A stretch of 64,000 bases of DNA from Persicaria tinctoria (lineage: Eukaryota > Streptophyta > Magnoliopsida > Caryophyllales > Polygonaceae), in NCBI GenBank assembly GCA_037127255.1, contig JBANSL010000009.1, forward strand, positions 32,071,975 to 32,135,974, in the 5' to 3' direction. Below are positions 1-10,698 of this stretch, in pieces; position 1 is the first letter of the stretch, and every line of letters begins with the position of its first letter. A model generated the notes under the pieces. The model was not told the DNA's origin, searched no databases, and saw only the letters and a list, made by a program, of their open reading frames with translations. The position numbers and the translations under genes were made by a program.

Positions 1-316
1 CAATCAAGGCTCTATTGTCACTTCGATGGGTGAAGTCTCCTTTACACAATAAGATGTCACCAACAATGAAGGCGACTGTTTCTCGACTGCCAGTTCTAGA
101 TAATTGAACACTGCCTTCTTTGTGTTTCAACTTGAATATCCTTCATGCCCCGTGCACTTGTGACAGAGTAGTTACGAGAGTCAAATCCGAGGTAGTAAAA
201 AATATGGTTTGCTTTGGACAGCTCCTTTGTGGGAGTGGAACGAGATGAGAAACTGAAAATAAATAAGTTGTCCAACACACTTTCTTCGAATCATAGATAA
301 TAAGTGCAACATTGAT
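1..316. other. No confident gene; possible decayed coding remnant
   Basis: I see no complete gene here. The minus strand has short open stretches with protein-like composition that end at the foldback element starting at 317, so this could be a decayed host exon interrupted by that insertion. I do not recognise a family. Confidence 0.3.
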
Positions 317-778
317 GATATCTTCACCGCTAATTTTTACTATTTCCACCGCTAATCACCGCATAGATATGCGGTGGGTTTAATGACAGTCAACGATCCC
401 ACCGAATAGGTATACGGTGGGTCACCGCAATACTATACGGTGGGTCACCGCAATACTATACGGTGGGCCACCGTACACATGCTAAAAACCGTCGCCATAA
501 CGGTTCAAAACCGTCGCCATAACCCACCGCATAGTTATGCGGTGGGTTATAACGACGGTTTTGAATAACTTCTACAACCCTTTCCAATTGCCAAAAACCC
601 AACGCATGTATATATACCGTCGCCATAACCCACCGCATAGATATGCGGTGGGTTCGTATACGGTCAAGGGACCCACCGCATATACATGCGGTGGGTCTGG
701 GAAAAAGTGGATTAAGACCACCGCATACCTATGCGGTGATTAGCGGTGGAAATAGTAAAAATTAGCAGTGGAGATATC
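317..778. mobile_element. Foldback MITE with nested palindromes
   Basis: The two ends are inverted repeats of about 50 bp, starting GATATCTTCACCGCTAATTT on the left; the right end is the reverse complement with two or three mismatches. The interior is built from a repeated hairpin unit of the form CCCACCGCATA-N-TATGCGGTGGG (near 360, 415-470, 525-545, 630-655, 670-695 and 720-738). There is no coding capacity. I could not assign a clean target duplication or a superfamily. A non-autonomous DNA transposon is the best reading. Confidence 0.8.
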
Positions 779-1299
779 GTTTCCGATTTTGTAGAGATTT
801 GAACTCGAATATATTCTTTCTTTATCATTTCTTGCCTAAACTTCTTCCAGAACACGGGAAACTGAACTCTTCTTCATCTACTTACATATTTTAGTACTGA
901 CAGAGTTATAAAAAAATGATGACGCCTAATAGAAATTGCTGACACGAAAATGCTGACATGCTGTGTGCTGACACGAAAAAAAATGTTGACGCACAACATA
1001 CACTTGTTATGAAAGGCATAAAAATTGACAAGTATAACAAGTCATTTTATACCCCGAGTACAAAAAAAGAGTAACAACATTTTATAGCAAGTGTTAATGA
1101 GCAACGCTGTACATCATGCTCAAACCAGTTGAACCAACCGAGGATTATGTTTCCTAGATACGAGCATAATTCTAAGAAACAAAACCAAGTTTCCTTAGTG
1201 CTGACATCGTTTTTATACGTATTTTTAGTTCTAACATCGTTTTTATACGTATTTCTTAGTGCTGACATCGTTTTTATGTGTAGGCGCAAATTTTCTCAT
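779..1299. repeat. AT-rich intergenic DNA with a short tandem repeat
   Basis: There is no gene. GCTGACA-type words recur between 938 and 990. A 30-31 bp unit containing GACATCGTTTTTATACGT is repeated three times in tandem at about 1196-1282. Confidence 0.6.
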
Positions 1300-2600
1300 A
1301 TTATAATTGCACAACAATATTTGCAAAAATTTGCACAACAGATTGTTATATGTGCACAACATAAAATTATATTTGCACAACAAAAAGTATTGAAAAGAAA
1401 ATAAAAAGGGGGAAAAATATTATATTTGCAAAAAAAAATGTTATATTTGCAAAAAAAAATAAAGTTATATTTACGCAAATTTTCTTATATTATAATTGCA
1501 CAACAGTATTTGATGTATTCGATACATCAAAATCAAAGAATAGATTATTTTTGCACCACATGGGGGATTGGTGAAATTTTGCTCAACATCTTCTTATTTT
1601 TACTCAATTATAAGTTATTTTTGCACAACAATCGAGACTTGTGAATTTGTTCTCAACATGATATTATTTTCTCTCAATATAATTTTATACTTTCTCAATA
1701 AATTATTACACAACATCCTTTTATTTTTGCTCATCAATACTTTATTTTTGCACAACATTCGAGACTTGTGAAGTTGTGTCTCAACATGATCTTATTTTTT
1801 GTAAATATAATTTTATACTTTTTTAATAGATTATTGCACAACACGGTCTTATTTTTGCTCATCAATAGAGTAAAAATTGCACAACATGGGGGATTGGTGA
1901 AATTTTGCTCAACATCATCTTATTTTTGCTCAACAATAGGTTATTTTTACACAACAATCGAGACTTGTGAAATTGTGCTCAACATGATTTTATTTTCTCT
2001 CAATATAATTTCATACTTTCTCAATAAATTATTGCACAACATCATCTTATTTTTGCTCAACAATAGGTTATTTTTACACAACAATCGAGACCTGTGAATT
2101 TGTTTTCAACATGATTTTATTTTCTCTCAATATAATTTCATACTTTCTCAATAAAATATTGCACAACATGCTCTTATTTTTGCTCATCAATACTTAATAT
2201 TTTGCACAACAAATTGTAAGAGTTGCACGACTCTGTTTTAAGAGTTGCACGACTCTGTTTTAAGAGTTGCAGGACTCTGTTGTAAGAGTTGCAGGACTCT
2301 GTTGTAAGAGTTGCACGACTCTTGTTTTAAGAGGTGCACAACCCTCTTGTAAGAGTTGCACGACTATGTTTTAAGAGTTGCACGACTCTGTTGTAAGAGT
2401 TGCACAACTCTGATTTAAGAGTTGCACGACTCTGTTGTAAGAGTTGCACGACTCTGTTGTAAGAGTTGCACGACTTTGTTGTAAGAGTTGCACGACTCTG
2501 TTTTAAGAGTTGCACACGACAATCGAGACTTGTTAATTTATTCTCAACATGATCTTATTTTATCTCAATATAATTTCATACTTTCTCAATAAACTGTAAG
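1300..2600. repeat. Long-period AT-rich repeat array
   Basis: A module containing CGAGACTTGTGAA, CTCAACATGAT and TTGCACAACA recurs at about 1627, 1758, 1957, 2082 and 2521, with spacings of roughly 125-200 bp. The last copy is separated from the fourth by the 22-bp minisatellite. Short plus-strand ORFs here only reflect the repeat. It may be the body of an unrecognised non-coding transposon. Confidence 0.7.
2216..2515. repeat. 22-bp minisatellite, about 13.5 copies
   Basis: The unit core is AGAGTTGCACGACTCT, itself an imperfect palindrome, separated by GTTTTA or GTTGTA spacers. I count 13 full copies and one partial copy with a few substitutions. There are no unique spacers, so this is not a CRISPR array. 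Confidence 0.9.
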
Positions 2601-2984
2601 CGATCCATAATCTATATTTTTTTTTTATTTCTTTAACATTTTGTCATGCAAATATAAGAGTATGTTATAACCGTATGTTGCGCTTGTGCAAACATAATCA
2701 TATGTTGTGCAAGTATAACATTTTTTTAATTTTATTTTACATTTTGTCCTGCAAATATAACTGTACGTTGTGCTTGTGCAAATATAACCATATATTGTGC
2801 AAATATAACATTTTGTTGTGTAAAAATAAAAATAAAAATATAGATTAGGGATCACATAATAAAATATAGATATTTTTTTAATTTCCCATATTTATAGAGT
2901 GATTTTTGTAATAAAATATAGATTTTTTTTATAATTCCCATATTTACGGGGTCAGTTTTATAAGTAAACAAAAACTTCACCCTC
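2601..2984. other. AT-rich intergenic DNA, no gene
   Basis: Low-complexity AT-rich sequence. A motif resembling TTGTGCAAATATAACAT recurs several times, and poly-T runs are common. There is no coding signal. Confidence 0.6.
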
Positions 2985-3540
2985 AACCCCTGTCCCCGAA
3001 TGAAATTCGGCGGCCTCCGCCGAATGCTCGCTCCGGATCTGGAATCATATCCGGCGTCCTCCGCTGCTCACTCGCCCCCGATCTGGAATCAAATCTGGCG
3101 GCCTCCGCCGCTCGCTCCCTCCCTCGCTCGCTTGATCCCTCGATCTCGCAACCAGACAGCGACTCCGGCCTCCGCCACTCCCTCACTCAGCCACTCGCTC
3201 CCTCTATCTCGCCACCAGACAGCGGCTCCGGCCTCCGGCGCTCGCTCGCTCAGTCGCTCGCTCCCTCCCTGGCTCCCTCGCTCCCTCGATTTCGCGCACC
3301 AGACAACGGATCTGGCGCCACGCTCCCTCGATCTCGCTCGATTTCTCCTCTATAGACCGATCGAGATCGAGATCTCGCCGCCATAGATCGAGATCGAGAT
3401 CGCCACCAGACAACGGAGCAAAGAGGAGGTGAGCGGCGCCGGAGATGGACGAAGATAGAAGATCCCCGATTCCAATTCAAGTTCTTGTTGAGCGAACGGA
3501 GGAGAGAGTTTTCCAATTTGAGAGATCTGATTGGATTAGA
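2985..3540. repeat. GC-rich imperfect tandem repeats, promoter/5'UTR-like
   Basis: An abrupt GC-rich island in AT-rich surroundings. Degenerate units contain CACCAGACARCGGMTC (near 3150, 3212, 3298 and 3402) with CTCGCTCCCTC runs. A GAGGAG/GTGAGC junction near 3428 looks like a splice donor after a 5' leader. The open frames on both strands follow from base composition. It could be the promoter and 5'UTR of a lost transposon gene or a captured host fragment. Confidence 0.5.
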
Positions 3541-3853
3541 AAGAGAGATTAGTATATATATTGGTTATTTTGCAAATTTGTCCCAAAATGCGGCCATTTC
3601 GCAAATTAGGTCCCATTTCGTGGCCATTTTGCAAATTACCCCTAAATTTCAAGATACATCACAGCTAACAATTTTGATCATACATGATGGAGAGAGGTTA
3701 AGGGCGTACTGGGATCACTTGACATTCCTGGCTGAGGAATTTATTCAACCACGAAATGACGTAAAGACAACCGATAGCCGAAATTAACGACATAAAATAG
3801 ACATAGACCACGGATCGATGAAGGATCCTTTAATTGGATAATGAAGCAGTTAA
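3541..3853. repeat. Intergenic DNA holding a dispersed repeat (copy 1, 3644-3800)
   Basis: The stretch 3644-3800 has an inverted, clearly related copy at 34082-34230, sharing blocks such as TTCGGCTATC and CATGTATGATCAAA when one is reverse-complemented. It lies just downstream of the 3' end of the minus-strand gene at 3854-4198, so it may overlap that gene's 3' UTR. No ORF. Confidence 0.65.
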
Positions 3854-4198
3854 TTAATTATTAATGAGGCAAGTGTAGCTTGGAAGTGGATTGCTGGGGT
3901 GGGTGACGTGATAAAGAGTTGTACTGATGAGTATATCGATACCATACTTAAGGTCGCCCTTCTTGAACACATCCTCCTTGAAGGCTTTGCAAAGGCAGGC
4001 AGCTCTCTCCTCGTTGTTGGGGAGGCCTTTGAGACCGTTATTGCACCGAGGATCCGGTTTGATTCCGAAGGTTTCGCCGCAGTATTTCAGAGGGGAGAGG
4101 TCTTTGAGAGGGCATTTGGATTCGAGCAACCCGGCTGCAGCCGAGAAAATGAGGTTGAAGAGCATCAAAAGAGCCACCGCGGAGGTGTTGGAAGCCAT
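3854..4198 (-). CDS. Diverged lipid-transfer / hybrid proline-rich type secreted protein
   Basis: Encodes 114 residues. The ATG at 4198 is chosen because the frame opens further upstream only through a TTG, and the protein then begins with a typical signal peptide: a hydrophobic stretch at residues 7-22 followed by Ala-Ala-Ala-Gly. The mature part keeps the spacing of the plant eight-cysteine-motif fold (nsLTP/DC2.15-like): Cys29, 40, 52, Cys68-x-Cys70 and Cys110, with LPNNEERAACLCKAF where that family has its CxC helix. Cys4 is Asn53, and Cys7, expected near residues 96-99, is missing. In the family these two pair with each other. Such proteins act in the cell wall or bind lipids; the ligand here is unknown. 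A TATA box lies 86 bp upstream. The gene is intact, single-exon and the best host gene in the window. Confidence 0.8.
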   Translation of the reverse strand: MASNTSAVALLMLFNLIFSAAAGLLESKCPLKDLSPLKYCGETFGIKPDPRCNNGLKGLPNNEERAACLCKAFKEDVFKKGDLKYGIDILISTTLYHVTHPSNPLPSYTCLINN

Positions 4199-4283
4199 AT
4201 TTGATATATATGCTTTGTACGCATTCAACTGATGGAATGTTTATATGGTTTGGGGGTGGGAAACTATGGAGGGTTTGATAGGG

Positions 4284-4291
4284 TATTTATA
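4284..4291 (-). promoter_or_regulatory. TATA box of the lipid-transfer-like gene
   Basis: The minus strand reads TATAAATA here, 86 bp before the ATG at 4198. This predicts transcription starting near 4255 and a short 5' UTR of about 55-60 nt. The position is typical for a plant gene and supports the gene call. Confidence 0.65.
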
Positions 4292-4370
4292 GCAATCCAT
4301 CGATCCGGGATCAATATGTTGTATTGCCACTGCCAGCTAGGTACGTAGATTCCCAATGCCAATATAATTA

Positions 4371-4607
4371 CTCCATCCGTTAATTAAAACTTGACGTTTT
4401 ACTATTCACGCACGTTTTTTGAGGTGTTAAAAACTATATAAAATATTAACTTTTTTAATATATTTTTTAAATCATTTCATACTTGCTACTATTAAGTGTA
4501 TATTTATAAAAACAAATTTAAAAAAAAGTTTATATTTCATATAGTTTTTATCATTCTAAAAAAGCGTGCATGAATAGTAAACGACAAGTTTTAATTAACA
4601 AAGGGAG
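4371..4607. mobile_element. Stowaway-like MITE
   Basis: 237 bp, bounded by TA dinucleotides (4369-4370, 4608-4609). The left end CTCCATCCGTTAATTAAAAC is matched in inverted orientation by the right end. The interior is AT-rich with no ORF. It lies upstream of the lipid-transfer-like gene. Confidence 0.85.
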
Positions 4608-4837
4608 TAATTATTAAGGTTGATCGATCAATTACAATTTACAAGAACTAATCAAATTAATTTATTGCTTGAGGGTTTTTTTATTTATTTATTTGAGGTG
4701 CATGTGGCATGAATTGAAGGAGATCGATCAAGCGGAATTTGTTCCGATCATTAGTTAATCAATAGGAGTAGAATTTATTACTGCCTTTCCATTCAAAATA
4801 AGTGTTGTATACTTTTGAATTTAATCCAAAATAAGTA

Positions 4838-5076
4838 CTATTTCCGATCCATAAAGGATGCCGTTTGACTTTTTAACGCGTATTTTAAGGAGGTAAAAAC
4901 TATATAAAATATCAATTTTTTTAAATTATATTTTTACAACTTAATATTAATATTTGATGATAATAAGTATTAGATTATACAAAATAATAATAAAAAAGTA
5001 AATATATTATATAGTTTTTAGCTCCTTAAAATAGGTGTCAAAAAGTCAAACGACATTCTTTGTGGATCGGAGGGAG
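4838..5076. mobile_element. Stowaway-like MITE with a decayed left end
   Basis: TA-flanked, about 239 bp. The right end reads GGATCGGAGGGAG; the left end CTATTTCCGATCC is a mutated inverted copy. The subterminal blocks with GTTTGACTTTTT are also inverted. No ORF. Confidence 0.8.
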
Positions 5077-5129
5077 TATTGTTTTATGTTTTTTAGGCAA
5101 TTTAATAGATAGATTAATGAAAATTGTTA

Positions 5130-5163
5130 CTCCCTCCGTAACCAAATAATTGGCCCTTTGGAG
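5130..5163. mobile_element. Left half of a MITE split by a 15.6-kb insertion
   Basis: Begins CTCCCTCCGTAACCAAATAA after a TA (5128-5129). Its inverted partner is at 21190-21214, 16 kb away and also followed by TA. The LTR composite starting at 5164 therefore landed in this MITE. The flanks hint at a short duplication: TTGGA before, ATGGA after, with one extra G on the left. Confidence 0.8.
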
Positions 5164-6542
5164 TGATGATGGGTTCATTTTCAAACAAATAAATTTATAA
5201 GATCGAAACCCCGCTATAGTATAGTAGGATCAAGTTCGTCCGTTGGGAGAAAGTCAGTGACTCAATTCTAGTTACCAAAGAGCATAAAATAGCAAGAAGA
5301 GATGGAAAATATAGAGATTTTTTTGGGTTTTAAAGTTGCTGAATTTTTGGAATAAAATCAATATTATGAAAGATCTAGGGCATAGGGATCACCACAACGA
5401 TAATCATACAAGCATTGCAATGAATCAAGTAAAAATCATGTTTTTATCTATCAAATAGGTCAACTCGCATCAACCATAGCAAAGAAATCAATTTATTTTC
5501 ACAAATTAATTAACTTTACTAACAATCTTACTTAGGTTATCAAACTTGTGTTTAAAATCATAATTACTATCCAATTCACAATTCAATCTTTCAATTTAAT
5601 TGCAAAAAGGAATTTCCCCAATTTTAATTGAGTACTTAAGCACATAAAATAGATAAAACCAATCAATTCATCAATTCATAGCAAAATTGCAAGCATAACT
5701 ATCATTGGGATCACCCCAACCCTAGAAAAGGTGACTACTCACGCATAAACATGGTAGACATTGCAAAATTCATGAAATAAATAAAAATCAGAATCAAATT
5801 GCATAAAAACTTGAGAATAATGTCAACAAAGCGTCACAAAAGCCTCACAAAACATTCTCCAACCTTCGCCGAAGAAATCGCTTCAAAAAGCTCTCAAATC
5901 CGCTCACAAACGCTCTCTAAACGTGTGTTGAAAATTCTAAAAGTGTGCTGAAAAAAAGAGGTCCAAGCCTCCAAACCCTAAAAATCCAATTTATACTTAA
6001 TATCCTATAAATTAAATTAGGAAATAATAAATATATCAATTTTATCTAAAGTCTATCTAAGAAAAGGGGTAAAAATAATTAAATCCGGGAAAATCAGGTC
6101 CGCTGGACCCCATACCGAAGCGGGTGACCTCGGCACCGACCCCCCTTAGGGTCGTTATGAGCATTGTTGCTTTTTTCTAGCTTCGTACGTCCAGATTGAG
6201 CTTCGGTACCGACCCTGATGGGGTCGTTACATTGTCGGTATGACGGGGTGATCCATCTCGGACTTAAGGAAACGTCCGTATCTCCTTCGTTATAACTTCG
6301 ATTGCTTCCGTTCTTTTTCCTATACGCTCCTTATTCTTTTCCGCATCTTTTCTCTGTTGAAAGTTTCATCAAAAACAGCTTCCAAAATCCTGTAAAACAC
6401 ATAAAAACTAGTGAAGACATCTATTTCTCGTTAAAATATGAAAATTTATGCAAAAGACACTAAACCCAATGCAAAACTTATGAAAATGACTCAAATTAAT
6501 GATAAAACATATGGGAAAATATAACTAAAAACATGCACATCA
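5164..6542 (-). repeat. Reverse LTR (3' LTR of the outer element)
   Basis: In element sense it starts TGATGTGCATG (6542 downward) and ends CATCATCA (5164). A reverse TATAAATTGG box lies near 5990. It is preceded in element sense by TAAGTATGGGATATTT, a polypurine-like tract, and by TTGAGGACAAGCAAG, usual just before the 3' LTR of this lineage. It contains TCGGTACCGA-type words near 6205. Confidence 0.85.
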
Positions 6543-9533
6543 AAATATCCCATACTTAGACTTGCTTGTCCTCAAGCAATAACCAATACCTACAACACAT
6601 CCTTCAAGTTTTCGCCCTTGTCAAAAGCAACATCATAAAGTTTTAGCAATGCAAAGCAAGTGAATTTAACGTCATCACACATATATGAGCGATCCCTAGG
6701 CAAAGGCAATACAATCCAACCTCACTGGGATAATGTGTTTACACTCAACTCTCAATGTGTTTAGGCTATGAAGAACAATTTTTAACTCGATTCCATATAC
6801 AAACTCATAAACATTGCAATTTAAAAGTAATTCCACTTCGCAACTAATTTTGTAAATGCAAACAAGAACCATTAGGAGGACTTCGCTCAATGGAAGACTT
6901 CAAAGAAGACTCAATTCGGCGGGGTTGTAATTTGGGTTGGTGAGAAATAAAGGGTATGAAATTATTTGGCTATGTGGTGCTTAATAAAATCCGGGAATCA
7001 AGACTCCTAAATCTCCAACACAACTCAATCAAACCATAACACTCAATCATATGAATCAACCAAACTCTCCAACTCATCTCAATGAAGAACACAACCTCTC
7101 AAACTCAATAAACCTCTCAAAAGTATGAATCTTGCAAAAGTAAAGGAAATAAGGTAAATTTGGCTCATGCACTTTATTCACAAACATATAAACACAAACT
7201 TTTAGTTCAAGACACGGATTGAGAAAAACGCTCCCATTGAGAAAACCCCTCTTGGGGTCAAAAGCTATTACGCCGCCGCTCTCTCTCTCATTCGGAGCCT
7301 CTCCGATGGGTTTTGCCGGCTGTTTCGACCACCATCTCTCCATCCATGGTGCACCCCAGTCATCTCTCGTCCGACTGCAACTTTAAAACTCCTCCTTCGG
7401 AGGTTCTAAATCTCCTTCGGGAGCCCTAAATCTCCTTCGGGAGCCCCAAACATGCTCCTACGGAGCCTCAAACCCGCTTCCTCCGGGAGCACCTGTAACC
7501 ACCGGCTCACCACCACCACGGTTCCCTCGCCGGTCTGCGACCGCCTGCTCTTCCCTCGTCCTCGTGTGGGTAGCAGGAACCTCCTGTTGAAAACCCCATG
7601 TAAACGTTGCCATGACAGTGGATTTCATTCAAATCCTAAAATTAATTTGGGGTTTCTCTAGTTTTGAGTCCCCTGCTCCCAAATCTTGCAATCGATTGGC
7701 CTGATTTGTTCAATCCATCCTTCTATCTTCCTTTCGGGTCGATTGGTCAACTGTCGCGGCTCAGTGCGTGGTCGCTTCTAGAAATTGGGGCTCCGGCTCG
7801 GTACTCAGTGTCACCGCCGCCGTCTGGCTCCTCCTCGTTCAATCGGTTCGCTCATTCACAGGCCACCGTTAGCGCTCGGTGGCGGCTTACTGGAGGTCCT
7901 GGCTTCGGTGGTTCGCGGGTGCTTCATCCTTGGACTAGTCTCCCCCTTCCACCGTCGCTGCCTCCTTCATTTGCCCCACCTAATTCCCGTCCGGCGGTCC
8001 TCGGCTGACTTACCTTCGCCGGTGGTTTGCTGTGTGTGCCCTTTCCTAGCATACTTGCTCATTCCCCATCTTTGCCCCGTCTTTTCCTTGTGTTGGGCTT
8101 GGCTTGGGCCCCAAGGTTGACCCGAGATCTGCTCCTTTGTGTTAGCTTTGGGCCTTCTTTTGCCTTAGGCCTTGGCTGGCCCATTGAATAAATGTTTTAA
8201 CTTTATTACTACTCCGTATTACTTTGTAAGTTTAACTACTTGCATTTAATTCCTGGTTCATCTTGCGCTCTTCGTCCTCTAGCGGTCGTGCTTCATTTTC
8301 TCGGGTTGGTTGGACTTCTGTCTGCTGGTTCGTGGTTAGTTTCGGTTGAGGAGCAGTTCTGCGGCCCTGGTTGATCGAAGTGATCGTGTTGGTGGTGTTC
8401 GTGGTCTACGAAGATCCTTCATCTAGGTGGAGGGAACGTCGTGTGATCCACACTTCCCTAGGAGTCGTCTTTGCCCTACGTGGATTACTGCTTTCCGTCT
8501 TTCCGGCGGCGAGACATCGTGTCAGCTATGCTGTCCCATGCGCTCGCTATCCACTTCTCCTTGTCGGGTCTCCTTCTTCTCGCTACTATGTCCGCTTGGG
8601 TGCTCAGGGTATGGGGTTTCCGGGTTTTTTTTGCGTAGTTCTTTTGTTGTATTAGGTGACTGTTTTATGTTTCCTTGTTGTATTTTCCTTTACTATGTTG
8701 TATGTTTCGACGCTTTGCCGTCTGCCGACTTTGTCGGCCTCTCGAGGTCCGGGCCTGTCCGGTCTCGAATTATTTCCTAATAAAAAAAATATATATATAT
8801 GTATATAAATACAAACTTTTTTTCTCTTCTTTTTTTGGGGACGAAAAATAACATAAAAAAATGGTGCATTTATAGGGTGAGCCAAAAAATCCTTTTACAT
8901 AATAACTCATAGCAAGATAAAAATTTAAAACCAACCCATAACTCAATAAACTCACAAATCTTTCTCACTTGGAATCAAACACAAGCTCATTCCTTCCACA
9001 AACCATCATTCCAACCAACTCTAAGTCTTAATTCCCAATTGGGAATCATGCTAAATTCGGCTAGGGATAATTTTGTGGAGCTTATAAATAAATGTCTCAG
9101 GCTAATGTTCTGGCTTCAAGCAGAGATAATGCAGGGTAGGTAAAGAGAGGATAAAATTGGATTAAAAGGTGCCTCCATCATTTAATTCTCAATGACATAC
9201 ACATATAAATGCATTGGATTTGAATAACTATCACAATAGTTAGAGATGCATAAGAAGAGTAAATACACTCAAGAAAGCAGAGGGATTTTTATATGTTCTC
9301 CCTATAAGGCCAAAATTCTCACTAGAACAAATTTTGTTGGATTTAAACCTTTAGCTTAGGATCATATGTGCTCAATTTCATCACAAGTTCACAATCCACG
9401 TAAAAACATTTTTGAGGACTTAGGCTAAACCTTCCAAACATGCCATAGAATTTACAAGATTAAGTCAGTCATTATTTATCATCATAGGACATCTAAGTTA
9501 GGGTATAAAAACCAAGACAAAATGAAAACATGC

Positions 9534-9536
<3 letters not shown>
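6543..9536 (-). other. 3' non-coding internal region of the reverse element
   Basis: AT-rich internal sequence between the LTR and the region of unrecognised ORFs, with no credible gene. It resembles in layout the 55.4-56.7 kb region of the second Athila-like element, where a similar non-coding stretch also lies between two CCCATACTTA words. It is interrupted at 7204-8802. Confidence 0.6.
7204..8802 (+). mobile_element. Non-autonomous LINE-like retroposon with 18-bp TSD
   Basis: A GC-richer 1.6-kb block inside AT-rich retroelement DNA. It ends in an A-rich then (TA)n tail at about 8777-8802 and is bordered by ATATAAAYACAAACTTTT at 7186-7203 and 8803-8820, 18 bp with one mismatch. Tail plus long TSD are hallmarks of target-primed reverse transcription. 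No RT or endonuclease can be read; open frames near 7452-8120 and 8371-8780 resemble no family I know. It could be a 5'-truncated LINE, a LINE-mobilised composite or a retroposed transcript. Confidence 0.75.

Positions 9537-9604
<68 letters not shown>
9537..9604. repeat. (TC)n microsatellite
   Basis: About 34 perfect TC repeats in the reverse internal region. The forward copy of the same region near 19.2 kb lacks it. On the minus strand it produces a meaningless Arg-Glu repeat frame. Confidence 0.95.
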
Positions 9605-9605
<1 letters not shown>

Positions 9606-9922
9606 ACATTTTTTCAAGTTTTTTTGTAATTTCTCAGATTTTATGAAACTAAAAGCAATATTAAAGTAACTAAAATATGACAAACGACTCAAATGCATAA
9701 AACTTAAACATGAATGCATAACATAATCCAAATAAAGTAAAATGCAACACATAAACATAATCCAAAACACATAAAAATGACACACATAAGTTTTTTGAAT
9801 CCCCCACCCCATACTTAAAAATAGACAATGTCCCCAATGTCGAAAGAAAAATCAATGTAAAAGGGAAAAGACTCAGAAACTCACAAAAGAAATTCAGAAG
9901 CTGCTGAAGACAAGAATAAACT

Positions 9923-10204
9923 CTACAGAGAAGGTGGTGGTGGTAATCGATGGGGTGGAAACAAAGAAGATGCCCAAGCCATGAAGGAATATTGGTGCGT
10001 TTCATGCTTGTCCATCCTCTTATTCAAGCGTGTAAACTCCTCCATGAGAGCACCTTGCCCATTCTGTAGGGCCTCATGGCCCAGGCTCAGAGATCTAAGC
10101 TCATCCATGATGTTAGTAAGGCTAGGAGGATGCTGGGGCGCAGATCTGCTCGGGCCAGCCCCGTCAGAAAAGGGGCGGCTACTAGGCCAAGCATCAGGAT
10201 CCAT
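9923..10204 (-). CDS. Unrecognised retroelement ORF fragment (coiled-coil-like)
   Basis: About 93 residues with a proline/serine-rich start and a heptad-like helix (residues about 30-70, around MDELRSLSLGHEAL) that could form a coiled coil. A diverged forward copy lies at 18640-18852 and has a stop where this one continues. It sits between the polypurine-like CCCATACTTA word at 9810 and the next ORF block. I do not recognise a domain. It is probably a structural or accessory part of the family's internal region. Confidence 0.4.
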   Translation of the reverse strand: MDPDAWPSSRPFSDGAGPSRSAPQHPPSLTNIMDELRSLSLGHEALQNGQGALMEEFTRLNKRMDKHETHQYSFMAWASSLFPPHRLPPPPSL

Positions 10205-10279
10205 ATAATCAGTGTTATGCTCGTACTGCCTATGCTCATGAGGAGATCTTTGCCCAAAGGATCCAGAAGCTGTTGAAGA

Positions 10280-10519
10280 TCAATAAGCTATCGATGGAAA
10301 GGGCGGCGGATCAAACCAATATATGCTCAAGCCGCGCCTAATAACTGGTCCACCAGAGGGATCGGTACCGATCCTGATATGATCGGTATGGCCTTGGTAC
10401 AAGTCCTTTCTTGCTCCTTTCTCCGTTTTTCGCCCGTTTCCGTCGTGGTTTTCTCTCAAGACCTGCATTGTTAGTGCAATATGTTCTATCCCACCTATCT
10501 TACCTATCCTAAAATTCAA
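10280..10519 (-). CDS. Short family-specific ORF fragment, unknown
   Basis: 79 residues, about 88% identical by eye to the forward copy at 18325-18564. Both frames are open, despite being inverted duplicates with other damage. The segment includes a TCGGTACCGA-type palindrome (near 10357) read as coding sequence. It could be a real exon or simply conserved because the copies are young. Confidence 0.35.
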   Translation of the reverse strand: MNFRIGKIGGIEHIALTMQVLRENHDGNGRKTEKGARKDLYQGHTDHIRIGTDPSGGPVIRRGLSIYWFDPPPFPSIAY

Positions 10520-10698
10520 AAATAAAAAATAAAATTTAAAAATTAAAGGAAATAAAGCGGATTGCCTCCCGTAAGCGCTACCTTTAACGTCATTAGCTTG
10601 ACGTGATTACCTCAACTTTAATCGAGATCAGGGGGAGGTGGTGGATTCGGTGGCTCAGTTGGAGGAGATGGTGGTGGAACATCCTTGGGTGGTACATC

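Noticed and set aside
1129..2097. Plus-strand ORFs rich in Leu, Phe and Asn
   Set aside because: The frames repeat with the DNA array and show no conserved domain.
2216..2515. CRISPR-like regular repeats
   Set aside because: Units are contiguous with 5-6 bp variable links rather than unique spacers, and the context is plant transposon DNA, so it is a minisatellite.
3000..3516. Overlapping ORFs of 70-128 codons on both strands
   Set aside because: They arise from GC-rich imperfect repeats without stops; no domain or start context supports a protein.
7452..8780. Five overlapping plus-strand ORFs of 69-117 codons
   Set aside because: They sit in the LINE-like insertion, overlap each other and show no domain. 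Described as part of the insertion.
9498..9812. Minus-strand ORF with a long Arg-Glu repeat
   Set aside because: It is the translation of the (TC)n microsatellite.
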